This document shows, one piece after another, positions 1 to 5,053 of a DNA stretch of 6,198 nt (positions within the stretch are counted from its first letter, which is position 1; each line of letters starts with the position of its first letter). The DNA is taken from contig USIY01000140.1 of the NCBI GenBank assembly GCA_900554845.1, positions 1-6,198 of the forward strand, in the 5' to 3' direction. The position numbers and the translations under genes were made by a program. The stretch comes from an uncultured Bacteroidales bacterium. GTDB taxonomy: Bacteria > Bacteroidota > Bacteroidia > Bacteroidales > Muribaculaceae. The notes under the pieces were generated by a model. That model searched no databases and was not told where the DNA came from. It saw only the letters and a program-made list of their open reading frames with translations.

Positions 1-2327
1 ATCATCGTACCTACCTTGTAAGGAATGCTGCTTCCGCGCTCCTCAAACACTTTGGCGGCGGTCACATTGATTACATCGGCCTGATGCTGTATTTCCTTGA
101 GAGTACCAACCAGCGGCACCATGATTTCAGGATAGACCTTGATGCCCTGCTCCTTGCATATCAGAGCGGCTTCGATGATGGCGCGTGCCTGCATCTCGGT
201 GATTTCCGGATATGTAATGCCCAAACGGCAACCGCGGTGTCCCAGCATGGGGTTGAACTCGCTCAGCTCGTCCACCTTAGCCTTTACCTCCTGCAGAGTC
301 AGGCCCATCTCGTCGGCCAGCTCCTTCTGAGTCGCTGTCTGATGAGGGACGAACTCATGCAACGGGGGATCGAGCAGACGGATGGTCACGCCATAGCCGT
401 CCATAGCCTTGAATATACCCTCAAAGTCCATGCGCTGGATGGGCAGCAGTTTGGCCAAAGCCACGCGGCGTCCTTCCTCGTCGCTGCTCAGAATCATCTC
501 GCGTACGGCCTTGATACGGTCACCCTCGAAGAACATGTGCTCCGTACGGCACAGACCGATACCTTTGGCACCGAAGCGACGTCCGGTCTCGGCGTCACGC
601 GGAGTGTCGGCGTTGCAACGTACATAAGTCTTGGTGAACTTGGCAGCCAGATTCATGATGGCGGCGAAATCCCCGTCGAGCTCAGGCTCTACAGTGGGAA
701 CCTGTCCTTCATAAACGTCACCGGTTGATCCGTTCAACGAAATCCAGTCGCCCTCCTTGAAGGTCTTGCCGTCCATTACGACGGTCTTCTCCTTATAGTC
801 CACCTGAATTTCTCCGGCGCCGGACACGCAGCACTTGCCCATACCGCGGGCAACGACAGCCGCATGGCTGGTCATGCCGCCGCGCATTGTCAGGATACCC
901 TGAGCCACGGCCATACCGCGAAGGTCCTCGGGACTCGTCTCGATACGAACCAGAACTACTTTCTTCTTCTTCTCGGCCCAAGCCTCGGCGTCCTCAGCCT
1001 GGAAAACGATCTGGCCTGCAGCGGCTCCGGGAGATGCGGGCAGACCCTTGGCAACGACTTTGGCACGCTTCAGAGCGTCCTTGTCGAATACCGGGTGCAG
1101 CAGCTCATCCAGTTTCTGCGGCTCCATGCGGAGAAGAGCCGTCTTCTCGTCGATCATGCCGTCGCGCAACAGATCCATGGCGATCTTCACCATGGCGGCG
1201 CCGGTGCGCTTGCCGTTACGGGTCTGGAGCATCCAGAGCTTTCCGTCCTGAATAGTGAACTCCATATCCTGCATGTCACGGTAGTGATCCTCAAGCTTGT
1301 GGGCGATGTTGATCAGCTCCTCGGCGCATATAGGCATAGATTCCTGCAACGAAGGATACTTGGAGGCACGAACCTCCTCGGAGATACCCTGCAGAGCGGC
1401 CCAACGACGCGATCCCTCGATGGTGATCTGCTGAGGTGTGCGGACACCTGCAACGACATCCTCGCCCTGGGCGTTGATCAGATACTCACCGTTGAAAATA
1501 TTCTCACCGGTGGCGGCGTCACGGCTGAAAGCCACACCCGTCGCCGAGTTGTTGCCCATGTTGCCGTAAACCATCGCCTGTACGTTGACGGCCGTACCCC
1601 ACTCCTCGGGAATCTGGTTCATGCGGCGGTACAGAATGGCACGCTCGTTCATCCAGCTGTCGAATACGGCGCAGATACCGCCCCACAGCTGCTCCCATGC
1701 GGATTCGGGGAAATCCTTGCCGGTATAATCCTTGACAGCGGACTTAAACAACACTACCAGACGCTTCAAGTCGTCAACATCCAGTTCATTGTCGAATTTA
1801 ACGCCTTTTTCCTCCTTGACCTTGTCCATGATGGCCTCGAAAGGATCTATATCTGTCTTGCTCTTCGGCTTCATGCCCAGTACCACATCACCGTACATCT
1901 GGACGAAACGGCGGTAGCTGTCCCACGCGAAACGGGGATTGCCGCTCTTTTCGGCCATGTTGGCGACTGTGGCGTCGTTCATACCAAGGTTGAGGACAGT
2001 GTCCATCATACCGGGCATGGAGGCACGGGCGCCGGAACGAACGGATACCAACAGCGCGTTGGAAGGATCGTCGAACTTCTTGCCCGTCAGTTTCTCGACA
2101 TGGGCAATAGCCTTTACTACATCATCCTTGATATCGGCCACAACCGCGTCACGACCCATTTGAGTGTACTCGGTGCAGACTTCCGTGGTAATGGTGAAAC
2201 CGGGAGGCACAGGCATACCCAGCAGATTCATCTCCGCCAGATTGGCACCCTTGCCGCCAAGAAGGTTTCTCATGTCCGCTGTTCCCTCGGCTTTGCCGTC
2301 GCCGAACAAATAAATTTTCTTAGACAT
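1..2327 (-). CDS. ppdK: Pyruvate, phosphate dikinase (partial, C-terminus beyond left edge)
   Basis: Cytoplasmic enzyme interconverting pyruvate + ATP + Pi and phosphoenolpyruvate + AMP + PPi (EC 2.7.9.1); in anaerobes it can run in the glycolytic or gluconeogenic direction. I translated the minus strand from the ATG at 2327-2325 (start MSKKIYLFGDG) and it stays open for 775 codons to the left edge. Visible in order: the N-terminal ATP-grasp nucleotide-binding domain, with GGKGANLAEM at about residues 24-33 and VRSGARASMPGMMDT at 96-110; the phosphohistidine swivel domain with GGMTSHAAVVARG, catalytic His488; and the start of the PEP/pyruvate barrel with GIGLCRTEHMF (Arg594) and IRLLDPPLHEF (Arg650). 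These three residues sit at a constant offset of 33 from the known Clostridium symbiosum residues His455, Arg561 and Arg617. The family is about 875-910 residues long, so roughly 100-130 residues are missing, including the catalytic Cys near the C-terminus. No Shine-Dalgarno site precedes the ATG; the leader is AT-rich. Transcribed divergently from rlmD. Confidence 0.97.
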   Translation of the reverse strand, partial: MSKKIYLFGDGKAEGTADMRNLLGGKGANLAEMNLLGMPVPPGFTITTEVCTEYTQMGRDAVVADIKDDVVKAIAHVEKLTGKKFDDPSNALLVSVRSGARASMPGMMDTVLNLGMNDATVANMAEKSGNPRFAWDSYRRFVQMYGDVVLGMKPKSKTDIDPFEAIMDKVKEEKGVKFDNELDVDDLKRLVVLFKSAVKDYTGKDFPESAWEQLWGGICAVFDSWMNERAILYRRMNQIPEEWGTAVNVQAMVYGNMGNNSATGVAFSRDAATGENIFNGEYLINAQGEDVVAGVRTPQQITIEGSRRWAALQGISEEVRASKYPSLQESMPICAEELINIAHKLEDHYRDMQDMEFTIQDGKLWMLQTRNGKRTGAAMVKIAMDLLRDGMIDEKTALLRMEPQKLDELLHPVFDKDALKRAKVVAKGLPASPGAAAGQIVFQAEDAEAWAEKKKKVVLVRIETSPEDLRGMAVAQGILTMRGGMTSHAAVVARGMGKCCVSGAGEIQVDYKEKTVVMDGKTFKEGDWISLNGSTGDVYEGQVPTVEPELDGDFAAIMNLAAKFTKTYVRCNADTPRDAETGRRFGAKGIGLCRTEHMFFEGDRIKAVREMILSSDEEGRRVALAKLLPIQRMDFEGIFKAMDGYGVTIRLLDPPLHEFVPHQTATQKELADEMGLTLQEVKAKVDELSEFNPMLGHRGCRLGITYPEITEMQARAIIEAALICKEQGIKVYPEIMVPLVGTLKEIQHQADVINVTAAKVFEERGSSIPYKVGTM

Positions 2328-2376
2328 AAAAATTGTGTATATATTATGTTTATTATATCGATATCTCTGTCCTAAT

Positions 2377-2412
2377 AAAAAAATGATCTGATCTAATGAT
2401 CCGGTATCAGAT
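2377..2412 (-). promoter_or_regulatory. Hairpin plus T-tract in predicted ppdK leader (possible attenuator)
   Basis: A perfect 7-bp inverted repeat, ATCTGAT (2386-2392) and ATCAGAT (2406-2412), is separated by 13 bases. Read on the minus strand, in the direction of ppdK transcription, the second arm is followed two bases later by seven T residues (2383-2377). That order, stem then U-run, resembles an intrinsic terminator or attenuator about 50 bases upstream of the ppdK start codon. The stem is short, has only two G-C pairs and has a large loop, so it would be a weak terminator at best. GATC repeats in the loop and the 3' arm could pair in a competing way. The sequence pattern is seen directly; any regulatory role is inferred. 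Confidence 0.25.
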
Positions 2413-2476
2413 TCGGTATATATACATATTAAACTACTCTCTTTACGTAAAAACGATTTAAAGATAAGTTCCGAAT

Positions 2477-2485
2477 GCAAATTTA
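2477..2485 (-). promoter_or_regulatory. Candidate ppdK promoter, -7 element
   Basis: On the minus strand this reads TAAATTTGC, an exact match to the Bacteroidetes -7 consensus TAnnTTTG. It lies about 150 bases upstream of the ppdK ATG and would give a leader of roughly 140-145 nt. No good -33 TTTG element is visible at the expected distance, so the call rests on the -7 match and on position. In an AT-rich stretch a chance match is quite possible. Confidence 0.4.
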
Positions 2486-2514
2486 ATAATTTATGCGTTA
2501 AATTTAGTAATTTT
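2479..2514. repeat. Imperfect 15-bp direct repeat, 21-bp period, spanning both promoters
   Basis: AAATTTAATAATTTA (2479-2493) and AAATTTAGTAATTTT (2500-2514) match at 13 of 15 positions and start 21 bp apart, about two turns of B-DNA. The first copy overlaps the minus-strand -7 element and the second contains most of the plus-strand one. Two same-face copies over divergent promoters is the arrangement expected of a dimeric regulator site, but low sequence complexity makes chance plausible. The repeat is seen directly; an operator role is inferred. Confidence 0.4.
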
Positions 2515-2516
2515 GC
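2508..2516 (+). promoter_or_regulatory. Candidate rlmD-mscS promoter, -7 element
   Basis: TAATTTTGC matches the Bacteroidetes -7 consensus TAnnTTTG exactly and lies 60 bases upstream of the rlmD ATG, giving a predicted leader of about 55 nt. As with the opposing promoter, no clear -33 TTTG element is found. Because only 29 bp separate rlmD and mscS and no promoter is convincing there, this promoter probably serves both genes. Confidence 0.5.
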
Positions 2517-2565
2517 AGTAAAAATTTCCCCAAACGGCAAATTTTGACGTTTTTTGGCGATTTTA

Positions 2566-2571
2566 CAAAGG
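2566..2571 (+). promoter_or_regulatory. Weak Shine-Dalgarno of rlmD
   Basis: The sequence AAAGGA, followed by ATAAA and then ATG at 2577, sits at a normal ribosome-binding distance and supports that start. It is the only gene start in the window with a recognisable purine-rich site; ppdK and mscS have none, as is common in Bacteroidetes. Confidence 0.5.
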
Positions 2572-2576
2572 AATAA

Positions 2577-4031
2577 ATGGCAAGGAAAAAGAAAGAATTA
2601 CCATTGTTGCCGGATGTGAAGATTACCGGCATCGCCGCCGAAGGCAAGGCTTTGGCTCGAATAAAATGGCGTCCCGAGGATGAAACGAACATAGTTTTGT
2701 TCGTTCCCTATGCCGCTGTCGGAGATGTGGCCGATATACAAGTTGACCGGAAGAAGCACAGTTTCGCGGAAGGGCATATAGTAAAAATGAAACAACCGTC
2801 GGAACACCGTGTAGAGCCACATTGCCGACATTTCGGTCTTTGCGGGGGATGCAAATGGCAGCATCTTCCCTACGACGAACAGCTGCGCTGGAAACAACAG
2901 CAGGTGATCGACGCCCTTACGCGCATTGGGAAAGTGGAGTTGCCGGAAATCTCCCCCATCCTTGGGTCACATGAGATATGGGGATACCGCAACAAGATGG
3001 AGTACACATTCAGCAACAAAAAGTGGCGCAGCTGGGAAGATATAAAGTCGGGGCGTGAATTCAACGACCGTCCCGATGCCTTGGGATTCCACATTCCCGG
3101 CGCGTTCGACAAAGTGCTTCATATAGACACGTGCCATCTTCAGGAAGACTTCGGAAACGAAATACGCAATTACATCTACGAACGCGCCGGACAACGAGGA
3201 TGGGATTTCTACAACATCAGGGAAAATCACGGATTGTTGAGAACACTGATGATCCGTACCGCCAGTACAGGTCAGAAAATGGCTGTGATTACTTTCGGCG
3301 AGAACGATCCCGGACGAATCAAGGATGTGATGGACGACATTGCCGCAAAATTTTCCGACATAACCTCTCTTTTGTATGTGGTGAATCTCAAAGCCAACGA
3401 TACAATCGGGGATCAGGAAGTGCACGTATGGAAAGGCCGCGATTACATAGAGGAAGAGATGGAAGGACTGAAGTTCCGGATCAATGCGAAATCTTTCTAT
3501 CAGACAAATTCACGTCAGGCATATGAATTGTACAAGGTGGCAAGGAAATTCGCCGGTCTTGAGCCCGGGACTGCAGCTGGTGATAAAAAGCCGCTGGTCT
3601 ATGATTTGTACACCGGTACTGGAACCATCGCCAATTTTGTGGCGCGGCAAGCATCCAAAGTTATAGGCATCGAATATGTCGAGGCCGCTGTGGCCGACGC
3701 ACGCGTCAATTCGGAAGCCAACGGAATCGGCAACACTCTTTTTTATGCAGGGGACATGAAAGATCTGTTGACCGACGAGTTCATAATCCATCATGGCCGG
3801 CCGGACGTTATGATCATAGACCCTCCCCGCGCGGGGATGCATGAAGACGTTGTCAAAACCATCCTCAGGGCACTCCCGGAAGTTCTTGTTTATGTCAGCT
3901 GCAATCCGGCCACACAAGCCCGGGACCTTGCATTGCTTGACGCTGATTACAAAGTCACCGACGTACAGCCGGTGGATATGTTCCCACACACTCATCATGT
4001 GGAGAATGTGGTAAGACTGGCAAAACGTTAA
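2577..4031 (+). CDS. rlmD: 23S rRNA (uracil-5-)-methyltransferase RlmD/RumA type
   Basis: SAM-dependent enzyme making 5-methyluridine in 23S rRNA (U1939 in E. coli numbering for RlmD), with an Fe-S cluster. The 484-residue protein shows the full TrmA/RlmD layout. It has a basic N-terminus and TRAM domain (about 10-72), then the cluster cysteines C83, C89 and C92 in CRHFGLCGGCKWQH with C186 as the likely fourth ligand. SAM motif I follows in YDLYTGTGT (342-350), then IIDPPRAGM (413-421), catalytic nucleophile Cys442 in VSCNPAT and general base Glu476 in HHVENVV. All key residues are present. It is longer than E. coli RlmD (about 433), partly through roughly 14 extra residues near 146-175. The ATG is preceded by AAAGGA five bases upstream, a plausible weak Shine-Dalgarno. 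Target specificity cannot be read from sequence: some phyla have one enzyme for U747 and U1939 (RlmCD), so this could be a TrmA-family relative with another uridine target. Confidence 0.93.
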   Translation: MARKKKELPLLPDVKITGIAAEGKALARIKWRPEDETNIVLFVPYAAVGDVADIQVDRKKHSFAEGHIVKMKQPSEHRVEPHCRHFGLCGGCKWQHLPYDEQLRWKQQQVIDALTRIGKVELPEISPILGSHEIWGYRNKMEYTFSNKKWRSWEDIKSGREFNDRPDALGFHIPGAFDKVLHIDTCHLQEDFGNEIRNYIYERAGQRGWDFYNIRENHGLLRTLMIRTASTGQKMAVITFGENDPGRIKDVMDDIAAKFSDITSLLYVVNLKANDTIGDQEVHVWKGRDYIEEEMEGLKFRINAKSFYQTNSRQAYELYKVARKFAGLEPGTAAGDKKPLVYDLYTGTGTIANFVARQASKVIGIEYVEAAVADARVNSEANGIGNTLFYAGDMKDLLTDEFIIHHGRPDVMIIDPPRAGMHEDVVKTILRALPEVLVYVSCNPATQARDLALLDADYKVTDVQPVDMFPHTHHVENVVRLAKR

Positions 4032-4060
4032 TATAAATTAATATACTTACTCTTTGATCA
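4032..4060 (+). other. Short rlmD-mscS spacer
   Basis: This AT-rich 29-bp spacer holds no terminator hairpin. A weak TA-N3-TTTG string ends just before the mscS ATG, but it has one base too many for the -7 consensus and would leave almost no leader. The spacing supports a two-gene transcript. Confidence 0.5.
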
Positions 4061-5053
4061 ATGAATATATTGACCTATATAATGGCACAGAGTGACGCCA
4101 TACCGGCGATCCCTGTTCCCGAAATTGCTGACAAATCGTTCTGGGACAGCATGAAAGGCCTCAGCTTGGAGGATTTCATTACAAAAATGGCCAACGGAGC
4201 CGTAAGCTTCGCCCTGAAGGTGGCCATTGCCATCGCCGTGTTCTATGCCGGCAAGTTTATCATCAGAAAATTATACCAGTGGATATTCAAGATGATGACG
4301 GCACGTAATGTGGACGCTTCCCTCACCACTTTCGTGCTGTCTCTTGTAAAGATGACCCTTTACTTCATTCTGATCATCTCGCTTATAGGTATCCTGGGAC
4401 TGGAGACAAGCAGTTTCCTCGCTATTTTCGCATCGGCCGGTGTCGCCATGGGTATGGCGCTGAGCGGTACGTTACAGAACTTTGCCGGAGGAGTTTTGAT
4501 TTTACTTCTCAAACCTTACAAAGTTGGCGATTTCATAGAGGCACAAGGTTACACGGGCACGGTAAAATCGATTCAACTGTTCCATACAGTAATCAATACA
4601 ATCGACAACAAAGCCATAATCATCCCCAACGGACCTCTGTCGACGGGTTCCATCAACAATTACTCGCTTGAATCGTACCGCCGCGTCGACTGGACCATAA
4701 GTCTCTGCTACGGGACGGACTTGGAGAAAGCGAAAGAGGCGATCATGGACATCGTCCTGAGCGACGACCGCGTGGTGCGTCAATACGTGGAGGACGACAA
4801 GATGTACCATGAGGTTTTGAAATCCAAGGACGATCTCCGCATCGACATCCCGGTAAAGGTGGACCGCAAGCCCTTTGTCGGACTTAACGAAATGGCCGAC
4901 AGCTCAATCAATTTTGTGGTGCGGGCATGGACGCACGCCAGCAATTACTGGCCGTTGTACTTCCAGCTGAACGAACGGTTCTACACAGAGCTTCCGCAGA
5001 AAGGCTTCTCGTTCCCGTTCCCCCAGCTGGACGTGCATATGGTCAAAGATTGA
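4061..5053 (+). CDS. mscS: MscS-family mechanosensitive ion channel
   Basis: Inner-membrane channel that opens under membrane tension and releases solutes during hypo-osmotic shock; the family forms homoheptamers. The 330-residue protein has three hydrophobic segments at about 47-68, 88-113 and 117-150. The pore helix holds ASAGVAMGMALSGTLQN (124-140). Aligned to E. coli MscS, Gly131 equals Gly108, Gly136 equals Gly113 (the kink) and Asn140 equals Asn117, while the gate leucines 105 and 109 become Val128 and Met132. The beta domain follows (KPYKVGDFIEAQGYTGTVKSI, then IIIPNGPLSTGSINNYS at 187-202), and the C-terminal alpha/beta domain ends with FSFPFPQLDVH. It is longer than the E. coli protein (286) because of a longer N-terminus and an insert of about 28 residues at 240-267. 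The start is uncertain: ATG at 4061 or Met8 at 4082, neither with a Shine-Dalgarno. It follows rlmD by 29 bp, so co-transcription is likely. Its stop overlaps the end of the convergent flavoprotein gene. Confidence 0.95.
   Translation: MNILTYIMAQSDAIPAIPVPEIADKSFWDSMKGLSLEDFITKMANGAVSFALKVAIAIAVFYAGKFIIRKLYQWIFKMMTARNVDASLTTFVLSLVKMTLYFILIISLIGILGLETSSFLAIFASAGVAMGMALSGTLQNFAGGVLILLLKPYKVGDFIEAQGYTGTVKSIQLFHTVINTIDNKAIIIPNGPLSTGSINNYSLESYRRVDWTISLCYGTDLEKAKEAIMDIVLSDDRVVRQYVEDDKMYHEVLKSKDDLRIDIPVKVDRKPFVGLNEMADSSINFVVRAWTHASNYWPLYFQLNERFYTELPQKGFSFPFPQLDVHMVKD
5043..5053. other. 11-bp tail-to-tail overlap of mscS and the GltD-like gene
   Basis: The mscS stop TGA is at 5051-5053 (plus) and the stop of the opposing gene is at 5045-5043 (minus). 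The last codons of mscS (V-K-D-stop) and of the flavoprotein (I-N-L-stop) are therefore written in the same 11 bases on opposite strands. There is no intergenic space and no hairpin terminator between the two convergent genes. Confidence 0.95.

Larger units (their letters stand above)
2328..2576. other. Divergent intergenic region between ppdK and rlmD
   Basis: A 249-bp AT-rich gap between two divergently transcribed genes, in marked contrast to the GC-richer genes on either side. It carries two -7-like promoter elements facing opposite ways (2477-2485 minus, 2508-2516 plus), an imperfect 15-bp direct repeat with 21-bp period, further AAATTT tracts, and an inverted repeat followed by a T-tract on the ppdK side. 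No small ORF with a credible start, no tRNA and no known riboswitch was recognised here. The features inside it are listed separately. Confidence 0.8.

Noticed and set aside
84..728. Plus-strand open frame of 214 codons
   Set aside because: Same antisense register as the longer shadow over ppdK; no ribosome-binding site and no recognisable domain.
2355..2364. Perfect palindrome ATATCGATAT
   Set aside because: Ten bases in very AT-rich DNA, with no neighbouring copies and no T-tract; too likely by chance to call an operator.
864..2375. Plus-strand open frame of 503 codons
   Set aside because: It lies antisense and codon-registered to ppdK, which has full family motifs. Its product is rich in His, Leu and Gly with no recognisable domain, so it is a shadow of codon bias.
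2967..3425. Minus-strand open frame of 152 codons inside rlmD
   Set aside because: Fully antisense to a gene with intact catalytic motifs, with no promoter or start signal of its own.
4049..4063. TACTCTTTGA as an mscS promoter
   Set aside because: The spacer between TA and TTTG is three bases instead of two, no -33 element is seen, and transcription would start at or after the ATG.
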